Origin: Dyadobacter sp. NIV53
Lineage (GTDB): Bacteria; Bacteroidota; Bacteroidia; Cytophagales; Spirosomataceae
Assembly: GCF_019711195.1 (NCBI RefSeq)
Contig: NZ_CP081299.1
Location: forward strand, 6,544,501 to 6,608,500
Direction: 5' to 3'
Length of the DNA stretch: 64,000 nt
Part shown: piece after piece, positions 26,598 through 35,975 of the stretch
How the letters are laid out: every line of letters begins with the position of its first letter
Position numbering within the stretch: the stretch's first letter is position 1
Made by a program: the position numbers and the translations under genes
Notes under the pieces: model-generated
What the model was told of the DNA's origin: nothing
Database searches by the model: none
What the model saw: the letters and a program-made list of their open reading frames with translations, nothing else

Positions 26598-27569
26598 ATG
26601 AAAAACAACACAAAAATTCAGTTGGGTCTAAACGGCCCGTTAGTGTCTAAACTTGGTTTAGGCTGTATGCGTATGTCGTCAATCTGGGGCGGGCCAACAC
26701 CCGACGAGGCAGAAAGTATTGCTACGATCCGGGAAGCCCTTGACAGAGGTATTAATTTTTTGAACACCGGTGACTTTTACGGTGCCGGCCATAATGAAAT
26801 GCTGGTAGGAAAGTCCATTAAAGGAAGGCGCGACGATGCCTTCATCAGCGTAAAATTTGGCGCTATTTTTCACAATGGCCAGTGGCTGGGAATGGATCTG
26901 CGACCCATCGCTATTAAAAATTTTATAAACTTTTCTCTGACCCGTTTGGGTATTGAAACCATTGACCTCTACCAGCCTAGCCGTATGGATAACAGCGTGC
27001 CGGTGGAAGACATCATCGGAACGGTCGCCGACCTGGTTAAGGAAGGTAAAGTGCGTCACATTGGTGTTTCGGAAATTACGGCTGAACAACTTCGTAAAGC
27101 CAACAGCATACACCCCATAAGCGCGCTGGAGATTGGTTATTCGCTGGCTGAACGTCAGATAGAAAATGAATTGCTGCCAACTGCTAAGGAATTAGGCATT
27201 GCGACAGTGGCCTTTGCCAATACCGCCGAAGGCTTATTGACCGGTGACATGAAAGCTCCACTTCCAGAAAATGATTACCGTAACCATTTCTCTCGTTTTA
27301 AGGGTGAAAACTTAATTAATAACCTCGAAAAAGTCGAAGTCTTAAAGCAATTAGCCAGCAATAAAGGCTATACGCCAACACAGATTGCGATAGCCTGGGT
27401 GAAGGAGCAGGGCGAGCATATTATGCCATTGGTAAGCATGAGCCGCAGGTCACGGTTGCCGGAAAATATAGCAGCAATGGATATTGAATTTACACAGGAA
27501 GAAATGACAACCCTAAACACTACTTTTGCAATAGGCGCTATACTTGGCGGCACTTACTTACAACGCTAA
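26598..27569 (+). CDS. aldo/keto reductase
   Basis: NADPH-dependent carbonyl reductase of the aldo/keto reductase superfamily, about 323 residues, TIM barrel. Seen: GLGCMRMSS, LNTGDFYGAGHNEMLVGKSI (Tyr of the tetrad), ISVKFGA (Lys), IDLYQPSRMDNSVPVEDIIG, then ALEIGYSLAERQIE and the NADP-binding end QIAIAWV. The usual catalytic His in YYLHRxD is replaced (YQPSRMD) and the Asp of DTA is Asn, a pattern I recall in a subgroup related to pyridoxal reductases. The ATG at 26598 is preferred over TTG 26574. The stop touches the ATG of the AraC gene, so they form one operon. Confidence 0.88.
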   Translation: MKNNTKIQLGLNGPLVSKLGLGCMRMSSIWGGPTPDEAESIATIREALDRGINFLNTGDFYGAGHNEMLVGKSIKGRRDDAFISVKFGAIFHNGQWLGMDLRPIAIKNFINFSLTRLGIETIDLYQPSRMDNSVPVEDIIGTVADLVKEGKVRHIGVSEITAEQLRKANSIHPISALEIGYSLAERQIENELLPTAKELGIATVAFANTAEGLLTGDMKAPLPENDYRNHFSRFKGENLINNLEKVEVLKQLASNKGYTPTQIAIAWVKEQGEHIMPLVSMSRRSRLPENIAAMDIEFTQEEMTTLNTTFAIGAILGGTYLQR

Positions 27570-28427
27570 ATGACGAGTCCAGCAGAAATTCTTCAGGGAG
27601 TGATCTTTTATTCTTACCTCTCCGCTGAGCGGAAAGAGAAAGTATGTTTCTGGAACCACCATACCTTAGTATTGCAGGTTTCGGGACAATTCATGCTGGA
27701 AACATCCGCGCAAAACATTTCGATGACCGGAGGAGAAATGCTGTTGATAGGAAGAAATCAGCTGGGTACGCTCACTAAATCACCGGTGCCCGGAGGCACG
27801 GTGCCCGGAGGCATGGTGCCTGGCGGGAACTATGAGACTATCGTGATATCCCTGCAGGAAGACCTGCTGCGCAAAATCGCGTTAGAAGAAAAGCTCGGAG
27901 CGGACCGGAAATACATCGGTCCGCCCAATATCCTGATTCCTTCCAACGAATTCCTGCAGGGATATTTTCAATCAATTGTTCCGTATGCCCGAAACTCCGG
28001 AGCAGCCATGACAGACGAAATGGGTATTCTGAAAGTGAAGGAAGGAGTTAAATTACTACTACTTGCCATGCCCGGACTTTGCAATTTTTTATTCGACTTT
28101 TCAGAACCTTATAAGATCGACCTGGAAAGGTTCATGGTCAGTAACTTCCATTTCAACGTTCCTATTGAAAAATTCGCGCAGCTTACCGGCCGCAGCCTGG
28201 CCGCCTTCAAACGAGATTTCCTGAAAACGTTCGGCGCTCCGCCTCGTCAGTGGCTGCAGGACAAACGCCTGACCGAAGCAAAACACCTCATCGAAACCAA
28301 ACATCAGAAACCCTCGGCTATTTACCTCGACCTGGGTTTTGAAAGCCTGTCACACTTCTCACATTCTTTCAAGAAAAAATTTGGCATGGCGCCCACTGCA
28401 CTGAACTATGATATTTCATCAAAGTGA
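27570..28427 (+). CDS. AraC family transcriptional regulator
   Basis: 285-residue regulator: an N-terminal cupin-like sensing domain and a C-terminal double helix-turn-helix (about 190-283; NVPIEKFAQLTGRSLAAFKR and YLDLGFESLSHFSHSFKKKF are the two recognition regions). It probably controls the aldo/keto reductase gene that ends immediately before it (0-base gap). The sensing domain contains an in-frame run of three 15-base units encoding VPGGT, VPGGM, VPGGN (27786-27830), which looks like a recent slippage expansion. Closely resembles the AraC protein at 42809-43612, so they are paralogues. Its stop overlaps the end of the minus-strand NmrA remnant by 9 bases. Confidence 0.92.
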   Translation: MTSPAEILQGVIFYSYLSAERKEKVCFWNHHTLVLQVSGQFMLETSAQNISMTGGEMLLIGRNQLGTLTKSPVPGGTVPGGMVPGGNYETIVISLQEDLLRKIALEEKLGADRKYIGPPNILIPSNEFLQGYFQSIVPYARNSGAAMTDEMGILKVKEGVKLLLLAMPGLCNFLFDFSEPYKIDLERFMVSNFHFNVPIEKFAQLTGRSLAAFKRDFLKTFGAPPRQWLQDKRLTEAKHLIETKHQKPSAIYLDLGFESLSHFSHSFKKKFGMAPTALNYDISSK

Positions 28428-28830
28428 TCGTAAAAATGCTTTGATATTAACCTGTTCAGATATGTAAGCTTCCAATGAAGTTTTGCCTTTATGTAACACG
28501 CAGGAGATCTCATACTTTTCATTAAGCGTAATTGCGGTCATATTTGCCATTGCCACGGCTGCTTTATCCGAAAAACCCATACCAGTGAGGGTTTGTTTCC
28601 AATTTTCAGAAGGAACTTTAACAGCCTTCACCGTTTTATTCAGCGCTGTTGAAAATGCCCGGGCAACATCAATATTGTGTAATCCTGTATTTTCTAATGG
28701 TACTGTTAAAAGCTGTGCCGCCAGCCGGCCGATATCTGATGGGGCAACCATGGGTAATTTATAATCTGTTGTTTGACAAAAACAATGCCACTGTTTATAT
28801 TCAGAGCCGGTTTTTTGCTGACAATCCGAG
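28419..28830 (-). pseudogene. NmrA-like/NAD(P)-binding protein, C-terminal remnant
   Basis: Only the last third of an NmrA-type atypical SDR remains: from 28751, MVAPSDIGRLAAQLL (typical DIGRxAAxLL), then ALNKTVKAVKVPSENW and TGMGFSDKAAVAMANM. Upstream in the same frame is TTDYKLP, and one base off lies NSGIVFVKQ, which together give the family's normal approach to DIGR, showing a frameshift near 28770-28780. The Rossmann N-terminus is gone, so no activity is expected. The remnant is squeezed between two convergent genes. An ATG at 28751 could still give a 110-residue product. Confidence 0.68.
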
Positions 28831-28832
28831 GA

Positions 28833-30542
28833 TTATTTCACATTTCTGCCATTCGATAAATCGAGTGTCAAAACATTTCCCTTTGGAGACATCCTGAAAA
28901 TATTATCGTTACCTGGTTTGGAAAATGATCCGGCAATTGCGTTTAAAGAGTAGGGCAGCCCTTCAAATTCACAGTCTATCTGTGCAGATTTTACACTTTT
29001 AAAAGGCAGGTTTTCAGCTTTTGGTGCTGTTAGATCCAGAAACCATTTTCCCACATTTTCGCCTGTAATGGAAACCGTCATTTGTTTTTCACTAATATCA
29101 ATGACCAATGTTCCTTTAAAAGTAGTAAGTGGCCATGAAACCAGCAGTTTACCTTCGGATGGATTTGAAATAACCGGATCGCCGCCTTTGATTAAAATTT
29201 CCTTACCGTCTACAATGGTTTTAAATCGTAAGCCGGCCAAATCTTCATTTTTACTCCACAAATAACCGTCTACGATCGGAAGTGTAAAAAACGAACACTC
29301 ATTGGAAGTCGCCTTTTGCGTCGTATAGGCCGATGGTAGTTTTTCATCAAACATGTGAATATCCCGGATGCGCAGCGCTCCATTTTCCCAGAGCAGATTT
29401 AATCTGTAAAAGCGGCTGTTGAACCATACGGTTTTAAGGTCACCGCCAGGCAGATCATGATTGGCAGTGAAAGAAGTAACGGGCGTTAATTTGAAATTCT
29501 TTTTGAACCATAATCCGGAAGCTTCAAGAGTTTCCACTTTAATCTTGCCTTCATCCCGTAACCTGGCAATAAGCGGCATCTGAATTTCAAATCCTTTTGA
29601 CATAGCATCCCATGTAAAGGAATTTTCCTGTCCGGCCTGAGTGTAGTTGAATGCCATGGATTCACCCTCGACAAATTCTTTGAAAAACCAGTTCACCCAG
29701 GTCGCACTTCCTCCCGCCTCGGGATACACCGGTTCCAGTGTAATCACACCCTGTCTTTTTGATCCCAGTCCAGTGTCATACTGGCGGATCGGGTCACTGC
29801 CAAGCATTCGGAAAATAGGTACTGGTAACTGGTTTTCAACCGTTTGTGCCGGCATATAAGAATTTATACGGCTTGGATAATAAGCCTGGTTCCAGTATCC
29901 TCCCCATAAAGTATATCCATCGGTGCCGTACTGGTCCTTACAATTGGCCGATGCAACGATCTTATATTTGTCATACATATAATTCAGTGAATGCGCATCG
30001 ATAAACCATGAACCAACAGATTTTGGATAATAGCCGAAGAACTTTTTGAAATCCGCCATGTACACATCAATGATCTTCTCACGTTCCTGAGGCGTATAAC
30101 CAGTGGAAAAGCCAATATCCGCGTGCCAGTCCCACGGAAAGCGGCCACGCCATTTCAGTCCGGCTTTTTCAATTAATGGCTGCGGTAGTTCCCACCATGC
30201 CCCGATCTCAAAGGAATCAGCAGGCAGTTCTTTGAGCAATTTTTGATATCGCGGGTCAATCAGTGCGTCATATTGCAAAAGAAAAGTGCCGCCAAGTTTA
30301 TACTTTTTCATTATTTCAACCTGCTTCACAACAGTCTGGTACAATACATCCTGCGTGATAAGCGAATCCCGGGGTTCGAGCAAACGGATAAAATTGACAA
30401 TGTTGACGATTTTTGGACGGTCTTTGATTTTTGTCGTTTTATCACTGAATTGCATATTTGTAAACGAGCAAAATATTCCGATACAGGCAAATCCAATGAC
30501 CATACAGGTCAGAATCGTCCGCTTTCCAATTTTTTTAATCAT
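28833..30542 (-). CDS. exported polysaccharide-deacetylase-like protein
   Basis: About 569-residue protein with an N-terminal hydrophobic signal or anchor (KRTILTCMVIGFACIGIFCSF). The middle is a (beta/alpha)-barrel of the glycoside hydrolase/deacetylase type: IVNIVNFIRLLEPR, YKLGGTFLLQYDALIDP, DSFEIGAWWELPQPL, PWDWHADIGFSTGYTPQE (His/Asp metal-site-like), KSVGSWFIDAHSLNYM (Asp-Ala-His). The last 170 residues form a beta-rich domain. Probably acts on or binds a glycan outside the cell. Exact reaction unknown. ATG 30542 is taken as start. It is transcribed alone from the gap after the sensor kinase gene. Confidence 0.72.
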   Translation of the reverse strand: MIKKIGKRTILTCMVIGFACIGIFCSFTNMQFSDKTTKIKDRPKIVNIVNFIRLLEPRDSLITQDVLYQTVVKQVEIMKKYKLGGTFLLQYDALIDPRYQKLLKELPADSFEIGAWWELPQPLIEKAGLKWRGRFPWDWHADIGFSTGYTPQEREKIIDVYMADFKKFFGYYPKSVGSWFIDAHSLNYMYDKYKIVASANCKDQYGTDGYTLWGGYWNQAYYPSRINSYMPAQTVENQLPVPIFRMLGSDPIRQYDTGLGSKRQGVITLEPVYPEAGGSATWVNWFFKEFVEGESMAFNYTQAGQENSFTWDAMSKGFEIQMPLIARLRDEGKIKVETLEASGLWFKKNFKLTPVTSFTANHDLPGGDLKTVWFNSRFYRLNLLWENGALRIRDIHMFDEKLPSAYTTQKATSNECSFFTLPIVDGYLWSKNEDLAGLRFKTIVDGKEILIKGGDPVISNPSEGKLLVSWPLTTFKGTLVIDISEKQMTVSITGENVGKWFLDLTAPKAENLPFKSVKSAQIDCEFEGLPYSLNAIAGSFSKPGNDNIFRMSPKGNVLTLDLSNGRNVK

Positions 30543-30619
30543 AACGAGCAAATGAAAATTTTAAAAGGTTAAGGCTATGAGGACCGGTAATATACTCGTG
30601 TTTAAGAACTACGTCCTTG

Positions 30620-33298
30620 TCAGGAAGGAACCCGGGCAATTTTTTCTTCAACGAAGGTCAGGTTAATCTGTACACCCTGATCCTGGCTGATGTTCAGCGT
30701 TCCTTCAATCTGTTCACTTAAACCACGGATCAAACTCATCCCAAGGGTACGGCTGCGGCCAGGATTTAAATCTAATGGAAATCCAACCCCGTTATCGCCT
30801 ATAAAAAGCCGGTATTTTTTGCTGCCTTCTTCAATCAGTTCAATGGTTAAAATGCCGGTTCGATCACCGGGAAAAGCATACTTGAGTGAATTTGTTACCG
30901 CTTCATTAAGGATCAGTCCTAATGGAACGGCGAATGTAACATCCAGATCGATTGGAGCAACTGTTATCTTTTTTTGTATTGTATTTCCGCGGTTGAACGT
31001 AGCAATTAAATAATCGACTATTTCTTTAATGTAATCAACCATCGGAATGCTCGACAGCCGGTCTGCCTGGTAAAGTTTCTGGTGGATCAGTGCCATCGCA
31101 TGAACCCGGTTCTGGCTTTCCCTGATCGCAGCCAAAGCTTCTTTATCTTTGAGAAAGGAGCCCTGTGAATGAAGCAGGCTGGTGATAATCTGCAAATTAT
31201 TTTTTACCCTGTGATGCATTTCCTTTAGCATCCATTCCCGTTCTTCCAAAAGATGGTCTTTGTCTACCAGTAACTGTTCTTTATCAATTAATAGGTGGTC
31301 TTTTTCCTGTACAATCTGTTCCAGAGAATAGTTTTTACGGTTGATTTCGATTTGTTTGGCTTCGAGCAATTTATTGTTTCGCTGTTTAAGCTGGTAGCGA
31401 TTGACCCCTAAACCCAGTAAAAGGATGAGCAGAATAACACCCGCGATGATACTGTTGCGCATGATCGCCGCCTGTTGTAACTGATTTTGCTGACGCTGGC
31501 TTTGTTCGGTCAATAGCTGAATGGCCTGCTGTTTGAGTTTCAGGTCCTGGTCTTTTGTTTCCGTTTCGTATTGGATACTTAGCTGGGAAATTTGCCTGCT
31601 TTTTTTCTCATTGAAAACCGAATCGTTCAGGGCTTTGTATTTCTGGTAATGTTGAATGGCCGACGGATATTTGCCCTGCGCTGAATCCACCTTGAAACGC
31701 ATCAGGTAAACTTCTATCTGATGACTGGGAATAATCTTTTTTGGCGGGGCCGCCAGCAACTTTTTCAAATACTGGTCGGCTTTATCATACTGGCCGCTTG
31801 CGACATAAAACTGGCTGATCCTGCGCCAGGCAGAATACTGAAAACCGAAAGTGATCTCTTTACTCCATGCAACACTTTCCAGGTAATACTTTTCAGCCAG
31901 TTTGTACTGATTCAACGCGCTGTAACAGGCTCCGTAACAATGTGCCATCAGCAGATTATCCTCGTAGGTATACGGCAGGTTTTTACTCGTAATGTCCTGC
32001 AAAAATTGTAACGCTTCTGTTGCTTTTCCTTGTTTAAGCATAGTCACAACCATTCTGCTGGCTATGCCTACCTGGATAAATAACATGCCCCTTTGATGGC
32101 TGAGCATTAAAGATTTCCGGTGGTATTCCATGCTTTTGTCAAACTGGCCCAGTTCATAATAGGCGTTCCCCAACTTAAAATAGGCATAATCCAGCTCCTC
32201 AGTCTGCCCGCTGCTTTCTACGCTTTTGACAACTTTAAGAATGTAAAACAGTTTTTGGTTTAAGTCGCCTTTTGCCTGGCTCAGGTCGGACATAAAATAA
32301 TAGGCGTTGGATAAGTAGCCATATTCACCCGGCATTTTATAAACGCTTTCCTCTGCCAGCGCATGATATGCCCTGACCAGTGGTTTAAAACCGATCTTAT
32401 TTTGAATGGCCAGTGCCTGAAGCGCTTTTGGCTCCGATTCTTTAGTATCCCCGCTGCTTATCTGGAAATATTCGTATCCCATTTCCATCAGGATAAGCAT
32501 CTCCAGCGCCTGATCACCGATTTGGCGGGAAAGGGTCAGTGCTCTTTCAAGTGCATTGATATTTTCCCGGCAATCATCGCAAAATGTTGTCGTTGCCATT
32601 CGGAGCAGGGCCCTGATTTCTCCGGCCTTATCACCCCTTCGGCGACGAGCTTCCGTCACCTTCATAAAATAAGCTTTTCCCTGTTGCCAGTCTTTACTCA
32701 GCAGATAGGCCACGCCAATCAGGCACTGGCTTTCTTCGAGCCATTTACGGTTACCAATTTCCATACTGACTGTTTCTGCCTGACGGAAAAGTAAAATGGC
32801 ACTGTCTCGGTCGGCTTTTTGTGTATAGGTTGGCCGCAGTTTAATCCTGCCCAGTTCTATAAAGAGTTTAATGCGGCTGGTATCACTCAGGTTTTTTAAC
32901 AACGGAAGAGCGACGTTAATTTTTTGCTGTCTGGTATATGCTTTGCCCCGAAGAAAAATGGCATTGTCTTTACCTCTGTCATATCCCAGCTGTTCGCTTA
33001 GGTTTTCCGCCTGCACAGCAAGTACCAGTGCGCTATCCCAGTCATGTTTAGGATTCAGTGTCCGGCTGAGATAATAATCACTTAATTTAAGCAGCTCTTT
33101 TACACGATTGGCATCGGGCTTGCCCAGCCGTATTGACTTCTTTAACCTGATGGCCTCATTTGCCGGGATCTGTTGTGCTCCTGCCGGGCCTGCACAAAGG
33201 TACAGGCAGAATAAGCAAAACAGGAAATGAACAGACCCAGGGTAATTCATAATTAATGGCAGGTAATATATTTGCTTTTTCCGCTTTGAGAGCCACAT
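30620..33298 (-). CDS. TPR sensor histidine kinase with HisKA_2 domain
   Basis: 892-residue kinase. N-terminal signal or anchor (FLFCLFCLYLCAGPAGAQQ), a long TPR region (about 60-570), a membrane span (SIIAGVILLILLLGLGVNRY, about 610-630), a coiled linker with repeated DKEQLLVDKDHLLEEREW, the HisKA_2 dimerisation helix EMHHRVKNNLQIITSLLHSQ (His695/His696) and HATPase_c (NEAVTNSLKYAFPG, GDNGVGFP, TLGMSLIRGL). The ATG at 33298 overlaps the regulator's stop (TGATG), which argues for coupled translation. ATG 33250 would give a cleaner signal peptide. Cognate partner: the sigma-54 response regulator just upstream. Confidence 0.93.
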   Translation of the reverse strand: MWLSKRKKQIYYLPLIMNYPGSVHFLFCLFCLYLCAGPAGAQQIPANEAIRLKKSIRLGKPDANRVKELLKLSDYYLSRTLNPKHDWDSALVLAVQAENLSEQLGYDRGKDNAIFLRGKAYTRQQKINVALPLLKNLSDTSRIKLFIELGRIKLRPTYTQKADRDSAILLFRQAETVSMEIGNRKWLEESQCLIGVAYLLSKDWQQGKAYFMKVTEARRRRGDKAGEIRALLRMATTTFCDDCRENINALERALTLSRQIGDQALEMLILMEMGYEYFQISSGDTKESEPKALQALAIQNKIGFKPLVRAYHALAEESVYKMPGEYGYLSNAYYFMSDLSQAKGDLNQKLFYILKVVKSVESSGQTEELDYAYFKLGNAYYELGQFDKSMEYHRKSLMLSHQRGMLFIQVGIASRMVVTMLKQGKATEALQFLQDITSKNLPYTYEDNLLMAHCYGACYSALNQYKLAEKYYLESVAWSKEITFGFQYSAWRRISQFYVASGQYDKADQYLKKLLAAPPKKIIPSHQIEVYLMRFKVDSAQGKYPSAIQHYQKYKALNDSVFNEKKSRQISQLSIQYETETKDQDLKLKQQAIQLLTEQSQRQQNQLQQAAIMRNSIIAGVILLILLLGLGVNRYQLKQRNNKLLEAKQIEINRKNYSLEQIVQEKDHLLIDKEQLLVDKDHLLEEREWMLKEMHHRVKNNLQIITSLLHSQGSFLKDKEALAAIRESQNRVHAMALIHQKLYQADRLSSIPMVDYIKEIVDYLIATFNRGNTIQKKITVAPIDLDVTFAVPLGLILNEAVTNSLKYAFPGDRTGILTIELIEEGSKKYRLFIGDNGVGFPLDLNPGRSRTLGMSLIRGLSEQIEGTLNISQDQGVQINLTFVEEKIARVPS

Positions 33299-35346
33299 CA
33301 GGAACCCGGCGGCTGAACTGTAAGCGTTTTCCGGATACCCATTTTTTCCATTCTGTACTCCAATGTAGTCGGCCTTAAATTCAAAAGCTCAGCTGCACCA
33401 CCGGCGCCCCGGATACGTCCGTTTGTTTGCTTTAGAACAGTCAGAATATATTCCCGTTCAGTTGCCTGCTGCATTTGTTTCATTTCAGGCAGATCTTTGG
33501 GTGGGCTAAACGTAAACTGCCCGTGAACCTTACTATTTTCAGTCTGGCTGAGCGGAGGATTCAACGCGAACGAACGCTTTTGCAGTGGCCGGCCTAATGC
33601 CAGCAGTGTTTGTCCGTTGTTAAGAATAACGGCCTGTTCAATAACATTTTCCAGCTCCCTGATATTTCCTGGCCATGTATAATTGGTCAATTCGGAAAGG
33701 ACCAAGTCGCTGAATCCTAAAAATGGTTTTTTTTGCTTTTGGGCAAGTTTTCGCGCAAAAAAATGAGCGAGCAGCGGTATGTCTTCTTTGCGTTCGCGTA
33801 ATGGGGGTAAAGTGAGCGGAAACGTTGCCAGCCGGAAAAAAAGATCCATACGAAAGCGGCCTTCTTTTACCTCTTCTTCGAGATTCCGGTTCGTTGCTGC
33901 TATTACCCGAACGTCCGTTTTAATAGGTGTTTTACCACCGATCCGTTCAATTTCCTTTTCCTGAAGTACACGCAGCAGTTTTGATTGTAATTCCAGCGGA
34001 AGTTCACCGATTTCATCCAGAAATATGGTTCCGCCCTGGGCCAGTTCAAACTTGCCGATGCGCTTTTCAAATGCACCGGTAAATGCTCCTTTCTCATGGC
34101 CGAATAATTCCGATTCGATCAGATTAGCAGGTAACGTGGCGCAATTGATTTTGACTAATATCTTTTCTTTTCGGGACGACTGGTTGTGAATTGCCCGTGC
34201 AATTAATTCTTTTCCGGTGCCGCTTTCACCCATCAGCAACACAGTGGTATCAGTGGGAGCTACCTGGGTAACCAGGCTAAATATGTGTAACAGGCTTTCG
34301 CTTCTCCCAATAATCTCCTCAAAATTTAACAGGGTTTTCACCTCTTCCTGCAAATAGGAATTTTCCTGTTTAAGCTTTTCGCTGAGCCGTGCAATCTCTT
34401 CGTATGCCAATACCCGTTCGAGGGTCAGCAACAAGGGCTGTTCCAAACGCTCGAGCAAAGCCTGATGACGGGACTGGTAAGGTTCGGAATTCCTGTTCAA
34501 AAAACAAATGATAAAACGTTCACCATTTCCAAAGGTAAATGGCATTACAAGTGCAGACTCTAACCGGAACGTTTTTGCCAAAAATTGAATGTACGGATCC
34601 TGCTGGTATAAAGTGTTTAATCCTTCACCGGAGTATCGCGCCGGCCCTTTTTGTATGAAATTATCCAACGGCAGCAATTGGAAATCACTCCTTAAATTTG
34701 TCATCTGCTGAATGGCCTGAACACTCAGAATTTGATACTCGTCAAATCCAATCCTGTAAAAATTGAAAGTATGCGTTGTATCCGGACGCTGGTGGCGGAT
34801 TGTTAAAAAATCAAATGGAATATGTTTTTGAAGCAATTTCGCTGTCGTCAATAACTTATTCTCCCAGTTTTCCGAATCGGACAAGGCGTCGGTAAGTGCA
34901 ATTTGTAAGGCTTTTTCTTCTCTTAAATTCAGTTCAACTCCATGCGAATGCCTGTATCGTCCGATTTCAAGCGCTGTTAGTACATCCTTTTCACGAAAAG
35001 GTTTGACAATATAACCACTTGGCTGTGTAGCTTTTACAGCTTCAAGTACGCTCTGGTTGTCGTTGGCAGATACATAGATAAACGGAATATTGATTTCTTC
35101 GAGTTGTTTGGCCAGGTCAATACCGGTTTCTATACCTTTCAGGTAAATATCCAGCAGCACCATGTCGGGACGTTGCTGTTCGATCAGGGCAAGCGCTTTT
35201 GCAAATGAATTAGCAATTCCAATCACCGGATAACCAGCATCATGAAGTATAATTTCAAGATCGTTGGCAATGATATATTCATCTTCAACGATTAAAATCT
35301 TACAGGCCGATGTTGGTATGGCCGAGGGATTGGGGGTTGACTGCAT
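33298..35346 (-). CDS. sigma-54-dependent response regulator (REC-AAA+-Fis)
   Basis: 682 residues. Receiver domain (about 16-130: VEDE, phospho-acceptor Asp66 in VLLDIYLKG, Lys115 in IVKPF), a GAF-like middle region (about 150-330), an AAA+ sigma-54 interaction domain (about 340-575: GESGTGKE Walker A, GAFTGA loop that touches sigma-54, GGTIFLDEIGELP Walker B) and a Fis-type helix-turn-helix (about 645-675, GGAAELLNLRPTTLEYRM). When phosphorylated by the adjacent HisKA_2 kinase it should activate sigma-54 promoters. Possible targets nearby: the sites at 35822 and 45405. First gene of a two-gene operon. Confidence 0.96.
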   Translation of the reverse strand: MQSTPNPSAIPTSACKILIVEDEYIIANDLEIILHDAGYPVIGIANSFAKALALIEQQRPDMVLLDIYLKGIETGIDLAKQLEEINIPFIYVSANDNQSVLEAVKATQPSGYIVKPFREKDVLTALEIGRYRHSHGVELNLREEKALQIALTDALSDSENWENKLLTTAKLLQKHIPFDFLTIRHQRPDTTHTFNFYRIGFDEYQILSVQAIQQMTNLRSDFQLLPLDNFIQKGPARYSGEGLNTLYQQDPYIQFLAKTFRLESALVMPFTFGNGERFIICFLNRNSEPYQSRHQALLERLEQPLLLTLERVLAYEEIARLSEKLKQENSYLQEEVKTLLNFEEIIGRSESLLHIFSLVTQVAPTDTTVLLMGESGTGKELIARAIHNQSSRKEKILVKINCATLPANLIESELFGHEKGAFTGAFEKRIGKFELAQGGTIFLDEIGELPLELQSKLLRVLQEKEIERIGGKTPIKTDVRVIAATNRNLEEEVKEGRFRMDLFFRLATFPLTLPPLRERKEDIPLLAHFFARKLAQKQKKPFLGFSDLVLSELTNYTWPGNIRELENVIEQAVILNNGQTLLALGRPLQKRSFALNPPLSQTENSKVHGQFTFSPPKDLPEMKQMQQATEREYILTVLKQTNGRIRGAGGAAELLNLRPTTLEYRMEKMGIRKTLTVQPPGS

Positions 35347-35975
35347 AGTTTAAAAACGGGTAGGGTTTTCTGTAAATACAGACTAATTTTTATTTAACGA
35401 ATAAGAATTATACCTTTTGATTAACAGGCCAGTTTAACCTGGTTATCCTTTTAAAATGTGAATGTCAGGATAGGTGCCAATAAAAAGCTAAAAATTACTG
35501 TAATGAATTGATTCAGAGAGTGTAATACATGCCAGTGAAAAATGATTATTTACACCTGATATATACTTTTGAATCTTTTGGTGGTAATTTATAATACACT
35601 GTATTCAATTCACTTTTCTGTTTCAATTCGGCTTCTATTTATAATATCCAATTTATTGGATGTGGAAACTACGAGTATTTGTAAAAATACGGTTTTTTGG
35701 AGATATCTGTTGTTCTGGATTTATCCCGCGATTTGGATTAATACAACCTGAATGTTACCAGGATTGCAAACTTCATGGGCATTTAAACTCAATGATGCTG
35801 CTTTTTCAAAATGTTTCTAACATGGCACGGGCTTTGATCTCTCTTTCGTATTGCTGCTGAATAGCGATTTATCCTTCACTTTAACCAAACAAAATGTTAT
35901 AGACACAAAAAAATATCTGGCATTAAATCAATCAAGTCATCTGTTCATTTCCGGAAAACTTAAAACTCAATTATC
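35347..35975. other. intergenic region with a possible sigma-54 promoter
   Basis: About 630 AT-rich bases between divergent genes. Short open frames at 35569-35860 look like background (poor composition, overlapping each other). The one readable signal is the -24/-12-like site at 35823-35837. Confidence 0.5.
35823..35837 (+). promoter_or_regulatory. possible sigma-54 promoter for the alpha/beta hydrolase gene
   Basis: TGGCAC-GGGCT-TTGA: perfect -24 half, correct 12-base GG-to-G(A) spacing, but the -12 element ends GA instead of GC. About 140 bases upstream of the ATG at 35976 and next to the gene of a sigma-54 activator. Confidence 0.4.

Noticed and set aside
35569..35860. Two overlapping 60-66-codon frames between the regulator and the hydrolase
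   Set aside because: Overlap each other in different frames and have no features. Likely background.
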